This document shows, one piece after another, positions 12,773 to 24,933 of a stretch of DNA of 64,000 nt. A program made the translations under genes and the position numbers. Under the pieces are notes generated by a model, which was given only the letters and a program-made list of their open reading frames with translations, did not search any database and was not told the DNA's origin. The DNA comes from Capsicum annuum (Eukaryota; Streptophyta; Magnoliopsida; Solanales; Solanaceae): positions 4,019,651-4,083,650 of the forward strand of contig NC_061118.1 of assembly GCF_002878395.1 (NCBI RefSeq), in the 5' to 3' direction. Position 1 is the first letter of the stretch; every line of letters begins with the position of its first letter.

Positions 12773-15347
12773 TGACACAACTCGAATCAAGGCCTTGTCA
12801 TAATGGGCATCCCAAGTCCAACCAGGACTGAAGACCACCCCTGTTACCCAACCCAACTGACCAATGCATATCTTGAGTTGGTTAAATTTCAAAACAATTA
12901 TAAGATTGCATTATTACATAATCTAAGACTCTTATATAGGTCTATATCCGTGACCACCCAAATGATTCCAACCGTCTGATACCCAACCGATAACCAATAC
13001 TAACCAAACCATAATCCATAACCATAACCATATGAGTTCCATAATAATTATATATAATCCTAAAATAAAAGAGGATGGAACATTGAGAAATTTATTCCTA
13101 CGGCATCATCCCTAATACTAATACTAATACCAACGCAGAAACCAATACCATCCCACCCATACCAACCCATAGCAGTTCTACAAAAGCCTTTAACCGAAAG
13201 AAAACCAATATCAGGTTGGGATATGCCCCCAACCATAGCCAAAACCAATATCCATAAAATAACCAATGTATATAAAAATGTTCATAACATGAGAAAGAGC
13301 CTTCTGGAGAGATGAAAGCTCACCACTTCAATCCAAAAGCTGATCTCAAAGTCCAATCACTATGCAAGAGGAGTAGAATGACTTGTTCCTGCATTGCGTG
13401 AGGATACAACCACCCAAAGATGGGTTAGCAGGTGAAAGCTAACATGAACTCAGGATAAGTGTAAAATAATGCCTTCTAATAAAACCAAGTAAACCATCCA
13501 TATGCATATAAATTATACATATATATATAACCACGCCGAGAAAGAAAATCGGGTTTAGTATGAATTTAAAACCATTATACTAGGTATGTGTAGCTTAACC
13601 ATCCTTAAACCATCCACAGGATATGTGGGTCTAGTGTAACCCCCTAAACGGTCCTTGATGCGTGTAACCAAACGAATCGAAGATACTACAAGAGTAGGGG
13701 ATTCCCAATTACCCTTACCTCTCCATGATACATATGTACAGTGTACTTAGAGGATTCTTGCATATCTTATAGTATCATATATGGTCGCCATAACCAACCC
13801 TTCATGTCGGCAAACATAAATTTTCATTGTTCATTCATTGAACTCCCAGCTTTACGATTAGCTAGTACACATCGCCATTTATTGCCCAATTAAAACCATT
13901 TCCAACCAACCAATCTATTATTTTATTTATTATTAACCAAGGCTATTAATAGTGGTATCATCATACCAACTATAACTTGCAAGTATTGTCCTTAGCCAAA
14001 CCTTTTAAGGTAAAGGGATTCCCGTGTACACATTTACCAAGTTAACTTGGGAGAGTCATATGAACCCCAAAAGTGCTCCATTATATTTGCTTGGGGATTC
14101 CACTGTACCCTACAAGTTGTTCATTAACATGTTTAGTTGGGGAATTTTATTGTACCCCATAAGGAGTTCAATTAACCATAACCATGACCACAAAACCATT
14201 CCATTCAAACATTCTAAACCATTTAAACCATTTAGAGTTCCATTACCAAACCATCCCATGCAATAGTTCCATTAAAATTCAATAATATAGTAAAAGCATT
14301 ATCATAGGCATTTTATCAAACATGTTGGGGGCATAGTATTTCCAAAACCAAAACCAATTACCATATGACCATTCCCATGCAACCAATTTTTTAAAACCAC
14401 CATTTGAGCATGTAATACCATAATTAAAACATGGGAAAGCCATAACTAAGCATTTACAACCAAAAATCCAACAAATATTTATAAACCCCAAAACCATACA
14501 TATAAATTATGCCATGAAAACATTCTATAAAACCATGTATTTAGTTGGAACTAACAATAAGAGAAGAATAAATGCCTTAATTGAGAATATAAGGTAGAGA
14601 AATCACCAACACAAGCCCTAAATTAATCCTTAAGATAAGACCCTAACTATCTTTGCCCAAGAACTTTAGAGAGAATTAGAGAGTGTTTTTAAATGTTGAT
14701 GAATAGAATAATAGGGAACATAACCTCCCAAGTGAGTTAAAATTCATGGGGCCTTATTAGGTTAAGTAAAGAAATATCCAAATTGCCCTCAGTTAAACTG
14801 CATAAAATCCTATCGGGGGATACAACTAACCATACTAGTCGTACCCTTTAATTTGAGTGGTACCCACCACTCGTACCCTGGGCCTCCCCCTTAGTCGTAC
14901 CCTTTAATTTGAGTGGTACCCACCACTCGTACCCTGGGCCTCCCCCTTAGACCCAACACTATCCAAGATATAACATACCCAAACCAAATCATACCCAAAG
15001 CATTTGACTCATACCTATGGCAGAATAGAATCAAAAGAAGACTAAACACTGTCCACCATACAAGTCCATGGTATGACTCATACTCATATCCAACTTAAGT
15101 TTCCATGTCTAAAATTAAGTAAAGGAAAGAACCAAACCCAATAACCCCTATCCACTAATACAACTCATACCACTCAACTTGTATCCATTCCAAGAACGAA
15201 ATTCATCCCACCACCCATCACTGGTCAGCATACGACCAACCTATACCACTTGTACCCTAGTGTATGACTCATTCCCCCTAGTCATAACTTTTCTAGAAAC
15301 TAGAAATCCAGGAAATTTCCTAAGGGTCAAAAACCCAGGGTGTTATA
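12773..15347 (-). repeat. Element 1 right LTR (5' LTR of the minus-strand element)
   Basis: It aligns with 4222-6704 along its length. On the plus strand it begins tgacacaactcg and ends gggtgttata. It is about 90 bp longer than the left LTR, partly because of a 56-bp tandem duplication at 14836-14947. U3-type ACTCGTAC motifs are concentrated at 14820-15270. Confidence 0.9.
14836..14947. repeat. Perfect 56-bp tandem duplication in the right LTR
   Basis: Two adjacent copies beginning tagtcgtaccctttaattt are identical as read. The left LTR has only one, diverged copy at about 6255-6310. The perfect identity marks a recent, LTR-specific duplication (slippage or unequal exchange) in an otherwise old element. 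Confidence 0.9.
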
Positions 15348-15352
15348 AGCTC

Positions 15353-15640
15353 TAACCAAACAATGCTACTCAAAACACTAAACACTACCATAAATCTTAA
15401 ACTAAGGGATCATTAATGCAAACCTAAGGTAAAAATAATATAAAACATAGACATAACCCTATCCTATAACCCCGAACAAATATAAAATCTATACAATACA
15501 CAATCTCATAGAGAAGAGTAGATCATAGCCTACATTATAGGTGAACAATAGTCTTAAATCATCCATGATCTGCTCATCTCTACTCCTCAAACTCAGAATA
15601 ATGTTACGCTATAAAAATTATAATCCACAAAGACCCATTT
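15353..15640. other. Spacer between elements 1 and 2
   Basis: 288 bp of AT-rich DNA after the element 1 target duplication. No gene or element end was seen. Confidence 0.5.
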
Positions 15641-16875
15641 TATAAGAACCCAAAAATTTCAACAATTTTCTTAGACCCTCCCTCATGTTTAATGATGATT
15701 TTTGACTTGAATTATGATAAAGAATGTTAATGGAATCATTAGGGAGAGTTTTAGAATTTTTGAAAAATATTTGGAGTAATTTTGGGACCCCAAACAAGTT
15801 GGGGTCTGTGATTAAAGCATGCCATACTCTTGTTGGTCCACGACAAGGGCGTACCACACCCTTGGTTGGCGAAATAAGGGAGTGCCTTGCCCAAGGGAAC
15901 TGAACACCCAATTTTATTTTTTTAGTCTAGGGTAAGGTTTTTTTTGTCTTTTTTGTAGTCATTTGTGGGACTTTTCATGTTCTTTCACCTCTCCATTCCT
16001 AAGAAAAAAAATAAGGCTTTTTATTAAGGATTCAACTCTCAGGGCTCCAAATTCAAGTTCTTTTCAAATTCACTCCATCAAAAGGCACGTTGGACATTCC
16101 CTATGTTAATTATTATATTATTACTTAAAATTACATGATATTTACATATCCTTAAATGTTTAATTCAAACAAGGGTTGAGAATTTTTGTAACTTGCATTG
16201 TTTTCTTTTCTTGTTTAATGATTTCTTCATGGTTTAAATGGTAAATTATAAACTAAAATAGTGTCTTATGACAATGGTGGAAGTTATTAATTTGGGTTTC
16301 CCAATGTTTATGAATTTTGGCATGATAATGACATAAACCATAACCCATATCCTAATTTGGTCTTTACACAAGGATTTTATAGTGTCTAAATTATCCTTTT
16401 GGAAAATTGCATAAGATTAATAGGCAAAAAGGTAAAAAGGTTTTGGAAACACCTTTGGGGGCTATGGTTATGGATTTTAAACAAAAATTTAGAGTATAAA
16501 TGATTAAATAGATATGGTATGGCATAATTAGAATGTCTTGCAAGTCTCTTGGTATGACGATACCAATATGGGAATGCCTTAATAAAATACTCCATCATTA
16601 ATGGTATATAAAAATGTTTTAATTAGGCTTAAAGTTAATTGTATAGCTTAATAAGAAGGTGCAGTACCGGGGGTACCAACACAGGAAACCACATTTGTCA
16701 CGTTAGGCCTCTATGATACTATTTTCTTTACATAATATATTTTAGATGGTTATTATCTTAGTGCCTTTAGTCTAATTTCTTTGATCCATGCAGCTAACAT
16801 GTACTGGGACTTTTTGGTTCTTGGGATAACATGGGTATGCCAATCACGGCTAGGGCTCTAGTTTAGATTGTGACA
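15641..16875 (+). repeat. Element 2 5' LTR, internally deleted
   Basis: It begins tataagaaccc (3' LTR: tgtaagacc) and ends tgtgaca before the primer site. It aligns with 21951-23801 up to about 16820 and then jumps to the last ~50 bp, so it lacks about 560 bp present in the 3' LTR (about 23165-23745). A GC-richer block around 15795-15905 holds the repeated motif gggcgt/accac around cgtaccacaccc. Confidence 0.88.
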
Positions 16876-16879
16876 AGCT

Positions 16880-16889
16880 TGGTATCAGA
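16880..16889 (+). promoter_or_regulatory. Element 2 primer-binding site (initiator Met-tRNA)
   Basis: TGGTATCAGA follows the LTR after a four-base spacer (agct). The match to initiator Met-tRNA is good for ten bases and then degenerates. The conserved leader block follows at about 16932-16975 (ggtgtgtagcatgccacact). Confidence 0.85.
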
Positions 16890-17042
16890 TGACGATTCAA
16901 GGTTATCGAGTGCCTACAAAGTTGTATCGAGTAAAGTCTATTTTATGGGTGTGTAGCATGCCACACTTATAGTCTATTTTGTGCTAGGGAGTCTAAGTAC
17001 CATGATTTTTATCTAACTCCTGGCTTGCTTGTATTTTAGATC

Positions 17043-18330
17043 ATGCCTCTATGAAGGTCTGGTGGTCATAGAAATCCAGTGGAAACCTCCATCCCAACCG
17101 AGGATAACGCAGAGGAAGTTCTCCCTACTCATGGAATGCAGACTCAGTATAAGGCCCATACTTCGGATTTTATCACTCCACCTTGGCTTCTAATGGTCCC
17201 TACAAGTTTTTTTCAGGCTTCCAGAGCTGGTGCAACTCAGTCCCCTCAGAGAGATATATCGAATATTAAGTTTTATCAGTCCATCCATAGGTATGCTCAA
17301 ATTGTGACATCATAGAATCATCATTCTAATAATGTTGGTCTTGCCACTAGTTCATCTGAGGTTACTCGGGTTGGCCAGTTTATGAGGCTGAATCCCTTAA
17401 CCCTTATAGGTTCTAAGGTTGAGAAAGATCCTCATGGGTTATTTAATAAGATAGAAAATATCTTTAGAGTATGCATGTTAGTGATTCAGAGGGATTTGAG
17501 TTTGCAGCTTAACAGTTTAAAGAAGTGGCTTATTAGTGGTATGAGAGGTGGGATGATTTAAGGGGTGAAGATGCTAAGACAATTGTATGGGAAGAGTTCC
17601 CGAGTGCTTTTTTTTATCACTTTTTTCCTCAAAAGTTTAAAGGAAGTCAAGGTTGAAGAGCTTGTGAATCTAAAATAGGGTCAGATGGGTGTTAAAGAGT
17701 ATGCATTAAAGTTCACCCAACTATCCCGTTATGCTTTTGAGCTTATATATAGTATGAGGTCTAGGATGAGAAAGTTTGCTTTGGGTCTATCACATGACTT
17801 GGTGTTAGAATGTAAGGTTGCTATGCTAAATAGTGACATAGATATATCAAAGATAGTGGTTTATATGCAGTAAGTGAAAGAAGAGAAAAAGAATCAAGTA
17901 GAAATAGGGAAAAGACATAATAAGAATTTTAAGTATACAGAGTAAGATGTGAGTCACCAAAATAATGGAAAAGAGGGTAGGCCATGGCCTAAGAGGAAAA
18001 ACTGAGGAAATTCTTATTCATCAGTTAGTGATTTTGCTCTTAGACCTTTAGGTGATCGGTGTTTTTGGTTTAGAATGGTCGTAAGGCACAAAATACCCAA
18101 TCTCAAGTCAATAGAGCTCACTCGGCCCCACCTTACCCTCCTTAACATTTTTGTAAGAAATTTCATCATGGATTTTATGAGAAGAGGGAGAATTTATACT
18201 TTAATTATGGTTTACCTAGTCATATACAATGAAATTGTCCTTCAAATAAGGGTGCACCTGAGGTTAGTAAGGCTTAAGTTGCTACTTCTTCGGCTCCTAC
18301 TACTAAGGGTACAATTTCAGGGATGGGAAC
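17043..18330 (+). pseudogene. Element 2 gag (remnant)
   Basis: The start ATG-CCT is followed by an in-frame TGA after three codons. The gag core is legible at 17640-17873: GVKEYALKFTQLSRYAFEL and then LECKVAMLNSDIDIS, matching the gag of elements 1 and 4. The zinc knuckle at about 18191-18240 reads YFNYGLPSHIQ-stop-NCP: the first two Cys of CCHC are Tyr (TGT to TAT). In the family Gag forms the virus-like particle and binds element RNA. Confidence 0.8.
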
Positions 18331-18379
18331 TGGTCAAAATTAGCTATATACACTTTCAACTAATCAAAAATTTTAGGCA

Positions 18380-18775
18380 TCCCCAGATGTTATCATTGGT
18401 ATGTTACAACTTTTCTCCCATGATGTTTATTTTTTGCTTGATCCCAATTCCACCTATCTTATGTGACTCTTTATGTGGTTGTACACTTTGGTTTTAGTCC
18501 CGAAAGTATTTTGACCCCTTTTTAGTTTCTACCTTGGTGGGTGAGTCTATTATTTCTAAAAGAGTCTATAGGGGTTGTCTGTTATCCATCTTTCATAGAA
18601 AGATGTTGGTAGATTTAATAGATCTTGATATAATGGATTTTAATGTAATCTTAAAGATGGAGTGGTTTCATTCATGTTATTCTTCTATGGATTGTCAGAC
18701 CCAAAAGATCCCTTTTCATTTCCCAAATGAACCAGTAATGGTATGGGAGAGGAGTTCCCTAGTACCAAAATAGAA
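18380..18775 (+). pseudogene. Element 2 aspartic protease (remnant)
   Basis: LLDPNST at 18434-18454 keeps the catalytic Asp but has Asn where the family has Gly (D-P-G). After frame changes it continues GESIISKRVYRG, DIMDFNVILKMEWFHSCY and the linker FPNEPVMVWE into the reverse transcriptase. Confidence 0.8.
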
Positions 18776-20150
18776 ATTTATTTCTTACCTTAAGGATCAG
18801 AAGTTACTATCCAAAGGATGTCTGTATCATCTAGTTTGGGTCAAGGATTCTAACTCCAAAAGTCCCTCCTTATAGTCTGTACTAGTAGATAACAAATTTT
18901 TCAATATTTTTTCCCGATGATCTTCCTAGGTTTCCTTCAGATAGGGAAATAGATTTTGGGATTGATTTTCTACCAGATAATCATCCTAATTCTTCTCCTT
19001 ATTATAGGATGGATGCAATAGAGCTACAAGAATAAAAAAAATAAAGGATCTCCTTAATAAGGGTTTCATTCGTCCTAGTATTTCTCCTTAGGGTGATCCT
19101 GTTCTTTTGGTGAGAAAGATGGATGGGTCTCTTTGGATGTGTATGGACTATCGTTAACTGAATAAGGTCATGATGAAAAATAAGTACCCTCTCCCTAGGA
19201 TTAATGATCTCTTTAACCAGCTTCATGGTGCTAAGTATTTTGCTAAAACTAGATCTTCGTTCAAGTTATCATCAATTGAAGATTAGGGAGGTTCACATTC
19301 CAAATACTGCATTTCGAACCCGTGTTCGCCATTTTGAGTTCTTGGTCATGTCTTTTTAATTGACTATTCTCCAACTGCTCATATAGACCTCATGAATTGA
19401 GTATGCAAATAGTTTTTGGATTTGTTTATCGTAGTCTTTATTAATGACATCATGGTGTACTCTAAAAGTGAGAAAGATCATACAAGTCACCTCCGAACTG
19501 TATTGCGGACCTTGAGGGATTAGAAGTTGTATGAAATTTTTTCTAAGTGTAAATTCTGGCTAAGTGTTGTGACTTTTCTTGGGCATGTTGTATCCAATGA
19601 ACGGATGAAGATGGATCCACAAAATATTGAGGAGATTAAGAAGTGGCCTAGATCCATGACTCTAACTAATATTATGAGCTTTTTGGGCTTGGCAGGTTAC
19701 AAGAGGATACCTATGGGGAGTTTCTCATCTATTAATGCTCCTCTTACGCGGTTGACTCAGAAAAAAGGTAAATTTTCTATGGTCTGGTGCTTGTAAGGGT
19801 AGTTTTGTAAAATTAAATAATAATTTAACTTTTGATCTTGTGTTAAACCTACCCAGGGAAACTAAGGGGTTTGTTGTATATTATGATGTGTCTCGTGTGG
19901 GACTAGGTTGTGTCTTGATGTAGCACGATAAGGTTATAGCTTATCCTTCCAGGCATCTTAAGGTTTCATAAAATAAATTACATGACTAACGATCTAGAGT
20001 TGGCGACTATGGTTTTTGCTTTGAAAATTTGGTGTTATTATCTTTATAGGGTATAGGTGGATATTTAATCAGATTATAAGAGCTTGCAGTATGTGTTTAT
20101 ATAGAAAGAATTGAATCTCAGGCAGAAGCAGTGGGTTGAATTACTGTAGG
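18776..20150 (+). pseudogene. Element 2 reverse transcriptase and RNase H (remnant)
   Basis: Visible pieces in changing frames: SKGCLYHLVWVKDSN, DDLPRFPSDR-type segment, DRRQL-type motif with TAA for Gln (19155), the catalytic box FIND at 19437-19448 (first Asp is Asn, GAC/GAT to AAT), SKCKFWLSVVTFLGHVVS (19527 on), LTRLTQKKGKFS, and RNase H with YYDVSRVGLGCVLM followed by TAG in place of CAG at about 19921. The loss of an RT catalytic Asp would inactivate the enzyme. Confidence 0.85.
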
Positions 20151-20159
20151 ATTATGACA

Positions 20160-21824
20160 TGAGTCTGCACTACTACCCATGTAAAGCTAATATTGTTGTT
20201 GATACTCTTCGCAAGTTATCTATGGGGAGTTCATCTCACGTTAAGGAGGAGAAAAGAGGATTGGTGAAGGTTATTCAGAAGCTGGCGAATTTAGGAGTCC
20301 ATCTTTCGGACTTCAAGAATGGGGGTATAATCGTTCAGGAAGTGGCTAAATTATCTCTTAGGGTTGAAGTCAAGGAGAAGTAGGTTTTGGGTCCCCTACT
20401 TATTATTGCTAAGAGTTATCATGAGTTAACTCCAACTTATCTACTAAAGGTTGTAACTTTGAACTCAACTCTATAGTTATGGATTGCAAATTAGAGGAGA
20501 TGGCATTCTAAGATATCAAGGAAGGTTATGTGTTGCTGATGTAGATGGGGATTTTGATCGAAGCCCTTATTTCTAGATATATGGTTCATCCGGGTTCTAC
20601 AAAGATGTATCATTACTTGAAAGATTATTGGTGGAATAATATGAAAAGAAATATGGTAAATTTTGTTGCCAAGTGTGTAGTTTGTCAACAAGTCAAAGTT
20701 GTGTCTTTGAGATCGGGTGGCACTTCTCAAGAGATAGCTCTACCCATATGGAAGTCGAAAATGATTAATATAGATTTTGTTATGGGTCTTCCGTGGTCTC
20801 AAAATTCGTACGACTTCATTTGGGTCACTATGGATAGAATAACCAAGTCCGATCACTTCTTGCCCGTGAGGACTAATTACTCAAGAAATGTTATCTAAGT
20901 TATTCATTTAGGAGGTAGTTCGGCTTCATAGGTCCCTAATGTCTATTATTTATAATTGAGCTATGCAATTTTCTTATCATTTTTGGCATTCTTTTCAGAA
21001 GGGGTTGGATACTCACGTGAACCTTAGTACCAATTTCCCTTCTCAAACAGATGGACAAATAGAGCGTACTATTTAGGCTCTAGAGGAGATGCTAAGGGCA
21101 TGTATAATCGACTTTAAAGGAATTTGGGTTAATCATTTTCCGCTTATCGAGTTTACTTATATTAATAGTTATAATTCTAGTATCCAAATTGACCTCTTTT
21201 GAGGTCCTTTATGGTAGAAGGTTTAGGATATGATTGGATGATTTTAGGTGGATGAAACTAGGTTATTTGGGCCTGAATTGGTATATCAAGAAATAGAGGA
21301 AGTGAAGGTGATTCAAGAAAGGCTTAAGACTACTCAGAGTTGCCAAAAGTCTTATACAGATGTGAGGCGAAGGGAGTTAGAGTTTAAATTCGATGATTAG
21401 GTGTTCTTGAAAGTTTCACCGCTGAAAGAAGTTATGAGATTTGGAAAAAAAGAAGCTTAGTCCCCGTTAAATTGGCTTATATCAGATTGTAAAAAGGATT
21501 GGGAATATTACTTATGAACTAGAATTACCAGCAAACTTGGCCTCAGTTCATCCTATTTTTCATGTATCTGTGCTCAGAAAGTGTATGGGAGATCCTTCCT
21601 TAGTAGTGCCCATTAAGGATATTGGTGTTAAATATTCATTGTCCTACGAGGAAATCCCTATTGAAATCTTGGATAGGCAAGTTTGGAAATTGAGAACTAA
21701 GGAAATAACGTCAGTAAAGGTGCTTGGAAGGAATCAAAAGGTAGAGGAGGATACATGGGAATCAAAAGAGGATATGGAAGCTAAATACCTGTTCTTGGTT
21801 CTAATGTTGGATGAAGGTGCTTGA
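20160..21824 (+). pseudogene. Element 2 integrase and chromodomain-like tail (remnant)
   Basis: The zinc-binding domain is at 20575-20700 (VHPGSTKMYHYLKDYWW, KCVVCQQVKV). The core has INIDFVMGLPWSQN and DRITKSDHFLPVRT (20755-20880). The segment around the catalytic Glu is damaged (about 21185-21215). The C-terminus is well kept in one 95-codon frame (21537-21824): VHPIFHVSVLRKCMGDPSL, SYEEIPIEILDRQV, then the chromodomain-like VEEDTWE. Confidence 0.85.
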
Positions 21825-21938
21825 GGTACGAATTTTACTTCTCTTGATGCATTTTGAATTTGTTCTTGAATTTCTCTATGTTCTCTTTATTATCGTGCCA
21901 AGGGTGTCCTAATTTCTAATTTGGGGATGAATGATCCT

Positions 21939-21950
21939 AAGGGGGGATAA
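21939..21950 (+). promoter_or_regulatory. Element 2 polypurine tract
   Basis: The run aaggggggataa ends exactly where the 3' LTR starts with TGTAAGACC. Confidence 0.85.
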
Positions 21951-23801
21951 TGTAAGACCATAAAAATTTCTATGATTTTATTTTGGACCCTCTCTCATGT
22001 TTAATAATATTTTTGACTTGAATCATAATAAGGGATGTTAACCAAATCATTAGTTTGAGCTTTGGAATTTTTGGAAAGCGTTCGGGGTCATTTTAGGACC
22101 CTGAACTAGTGAGGGTCTACAATAAAAGTGTGGCAGACTCTTGTCTCTCTTTGATAAGGGCATCCCATGTCCTTGAGTTGGCGCGATAAGGGCGTGCCAC
22201 GCCCATTGACACAAAATGCTAGTTTTAACTTTTTAGTCTGGGTGAGGGTTTTTTAGTTTTTTACCCTATTAAATGACTTAAGACTCTATATAAACCCATT
22301 TACTAATCAGTTGTGGTATTTTCAAATTCTTTCACATCTCTATTCCCAAGAGAAACAAAATAAGGAATCTTTTTAAGGATTCAACTCTCAGGGCCCCAAA
22401 ATCAAGTTCATTTTGAATTCACACCATCAAAAGACATGTTCGACGCTCCCTATTTTAATTATTATATTATTGCTTCAAATTACATGATATTAACATGTTC
22501 TTGAATGGTTAATTCAAACTAGAGTTGAGGGTTTTTGGTTGTTACACACTTGCATTATTTTCTTTTCTTGTTTAATGATTTCTACATAGTTTAAATGGTA
22601 AATTATAAACTAAAATGGTGTCTTATGACAATGGTGGAATTTGGTAATTTGGGTTTCCCAATGTTTATGGATTTTGGCATGATAATGACATGAACCTCAG
22701 CCCATATCATAATTCGGTATTTAGACAAGGATTTTATAGTGTCTAAATTATTCTTTGGAAAATTGCATAACAATAATAGGCAAAAAGGTAAAAAGGTTTT
22801 GGAAACAGCCTTGGGGGTATGGTTATGAATTTTAAATAGAATTTTGGAGTCTACATGGTTAAATGGATATGGTATGGCATAATTAGAATGGCTTGCAAGT
22901 TTCTTGGTATGACGATACCAATATGAGAATGCCTTAATGAAAGACTCCATGGTTAATGGTATGTGAAAATGTTTTAATTGGGCTTAAAGGGAATTTTGTA
23001 GCATACTGAGAAGGTGTAGTTCCGAGGGACCAACACTGGAAATCACATTTGCCGACACTGGGGGTCTGTGACCACTATGTTTTCTTTATGCAGTATATTT
23101 TAGGAGGTTACTGTCTTGGTGACTTTAGCCTAATTTCTTCGGTCCATGTGACTAACATGGACTGGGGCCCTTCCAATAGGAGTAGCTGGACCCATATAGC
23201 CTGTGGGTACCTGAAGGTCAGTACGAGGTACATAGTTCAAGATTAAATTTTTCCCCTGTCACAACATTATTATTGTTGGATATGTGTTTTCTTACTGATT
23301 TTGGTATTGTACATTTTATCCCTTTCCTTGGATGTATGCCAGTACTCGCCATTCTGACTGTCCTCGGATGCTATGTCATTTTATGAAGTAGGTTCGGAGG
23401 GATTTATTTATTACCCTGTACAACTTTAGATGGTTTGGTATTCTCTCTGGACAGCTGGTAAAGTGGTGAGCCCTCCATCACTTGGAAGACATTAATTTTT
23501 TTTGTATTTTTACTACTTCAGTACTTTTCGCTTTCTTCTGGCATAGCCGGGGTCATGTCCCGACTTGGTTAGTATTCCTTGGTTAGAGGCTTTGTAGACT
23601 GGGTTGGATTGTCACTTTATTAGATTCAGTTTTAACTTATATACTTAATCTTTTGGATTATTAAATTTCTTTATTTCTATTGGTTAGCTTTTGCAACTTC
23701 GTATTAATAAAGTGCTTATGAGGTAAGGCTAAGGGATCATCTCATCCCTTGGTTGGTAAGGGATGCCTATCACGACGGGGGCCTTAGTTCGGGTCATGAC
23801 A
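21951..23801 (+). repeat. Element 2 3' LTR, full length
   Basis: 1,851 bp, beginning TGTAAGACC and ending catgaca. It aligns with the 5' LTR except for the extra ~560 bp at about 23165-23745. A motif cluster with complementary halves, ggcgtgccacgccc, lies at about 22120-22215, near the LTR start. Confidence 0.88.
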
Positions 23802-24877
23802 ATATTTTAACATAAATCTTTAGGCAAAGAATTGGGTCAAAATAGGTCCTAAGAGCCATTAATAAAATTTTAAAATTAAATCCGTCACCAGGTCCCTCAA
23901 TGTACTTAAAAATTAAGCACAAATGGAATCTCAGTTGGGGTTCAAAAAAACCACAAAAACTAAGGAAAATAAGAATGAAATCAAGAATTAAATAGAGAAT
24001 TAGGCCAAAAACTTAAAGAAGAAACTAACAGTAAATGTTCACCTCAACATCCTCTACTTATTCCAAACTCTAATTTCTAATATCCCATAATTTCTTAAGC
24101 TTTCACGTCCAATAATGGTGGAAAAGAGTTAGAAAACAAAGAATTTTTTTAGGAAGATAGCAATATCTAGGGGTTCTTCATCGCGAATGCGGGACATCAC
24201 TAGCCTGGCCCTTTGCTAACGCGAGAGGTCCTTCTTGAATATAAAGAAGAAGTAGGATAAGTTTAGATTAGACCTTCTTCCTAAATGCGAGATGAGGCTC
24301 ACAAACGCTAGGTGTTGTGAAGAATAACCTTGGCTGCACTAGGTGTTGTTGCACCAACAAAATATCAAGTCCCAACGAGCTTTGATTGGGTGCATGATAT
24401 TAATTTAGAACCTCGTTTACGCAAATAAACTATGTTACCCTACCAAATTTAATATTCAAACTTAATGGAACCATCTAAATTTTCATTAGAGGCCATTTTG
24501 GTAAAAAGTAGATCCTAGACCCACTATTTTATTTTTACCAATTTTCAACCAATAGCCCAAAATGTGTTTGGGGGCCTCAAACACCAAATCAAGGGCGTCC
24601 TACACCTAAAATCTACATTTCAAAGTTAACAATACTATTAAAATTCTTATTCAAGTCTATTTTCTAGAAGTTTTGGTTGAAGAACAAATTCTCAACTTCA
24701 AAATCTCCAAAATAAGGAAATTGTCTTAAAATCCAAATAAACTTCGTAAAAATCAAACCAACAATCCCAACAAGTTATAAATGACCTGTATCTACTATAT
24801 GAAAACTCAAAACACAGGAAGAGCATAGAAATAGAGAAAATAACCTAGAGGGTGATTACAAAACCCATAAGGGTCAC
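23802..24877. other. Unclassified DNA between elements 2 and 3
   Basis: No gene is supported. A GC-richer block at about 24180-24380 contains cgcgaatgcggg, aacgcgag and related short motifs, like the motif clusters of the LTRs in this window, so this may be a fragment of another LTR in minus orientation. No LTR terminus was identified. The last ~17 bp (about 24861-24877) appear to continue the LINE fragment described at 30546. Confidence 0.4.
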
Positions 24878-24882
24878 TAGCA
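24861..24882 (-). pseudogene. LINE reverse-transcriptase fragment, part separated by element 3
   Basis: Read on the minus strand across the duplicated TAGCA target, these bases continue the frame at 30551-30590 and complete a match to the conserved LINE block that ends in S-G-P-D-G-F (here the G is Asp and the D is Tyr). Similarity ends about 20 bp inside this flank, so the LINE is truncated here. Confidence 0.55.
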
Positions 24883-24933
24883 TGAAACACCCTGGGTTTT
24901 GGCCCTTGGAAAATTCCTGAGCTTTGAACTCAT
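24883..24933 (+). repeat. Element 3 5' LTR remnant (~50 bp)
   Basis: It matches the first ~50 bp of the 3' LTR (28218 on): acaccctggnttttggccct, then ttggaaa and gagctttga. At actca the match stops and protease coding sequence begins. Confidence 0.9.

Larger units (their letters stand above)
4222..15347 (-). mobile_element. Element 1: Ty3/gypsy chromovirus-type LTR retrotransposon, decayed
   Basis: A complete LTR-gag-pol-LTR structure on the minus strand, 11.1 kb. The two LTRs (4222-6704 and 12773-15347) align over their whole length. A 12-base primer site matching the 3' end of initiator Met-tRNA lies just inside the right LTR (12758-12769), and a purine-rich tract lies just inside the left LTR. 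Flanking 5-mers are ggctc (4217-4221) and agctc (15348-15352), a target duplication with one mismatch. Domain order on the minus strand is gag, protease, reverse transcriptase, RNase H, integrase, chromodomain-like tail, which is the Ty3/gypsy order and the Del/Tekay chromovirus layout. The coding region is full of stops and frameshifts. LTR divergence is visibly high (of the order of 10-20% by eye), so insertion is old. Confidence 0.92.
15641..23801 (+). mobile_element. Element 2: Ty3/gypsy chromovirus-type LTR retrotransposon, decayed
   Basis: An 8.2-kb element on the plus strand: 5' LTR 15641-16875, primer site 16880, gag from 17043, protease, reverse transcriptase, RNase H, integrase and a chromodomain-like tail ending near 21825, polypurine tract 21939-21950, 3' LTR 21951-23801. 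The gag-pol is interrupted by many stops and frameshifts. The RT catalytic box is FIND instead of FIDD. No convincing 5-bp target duplication was found (cattt before, atatt after), so one end may be altered. Confidence 0.88.
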
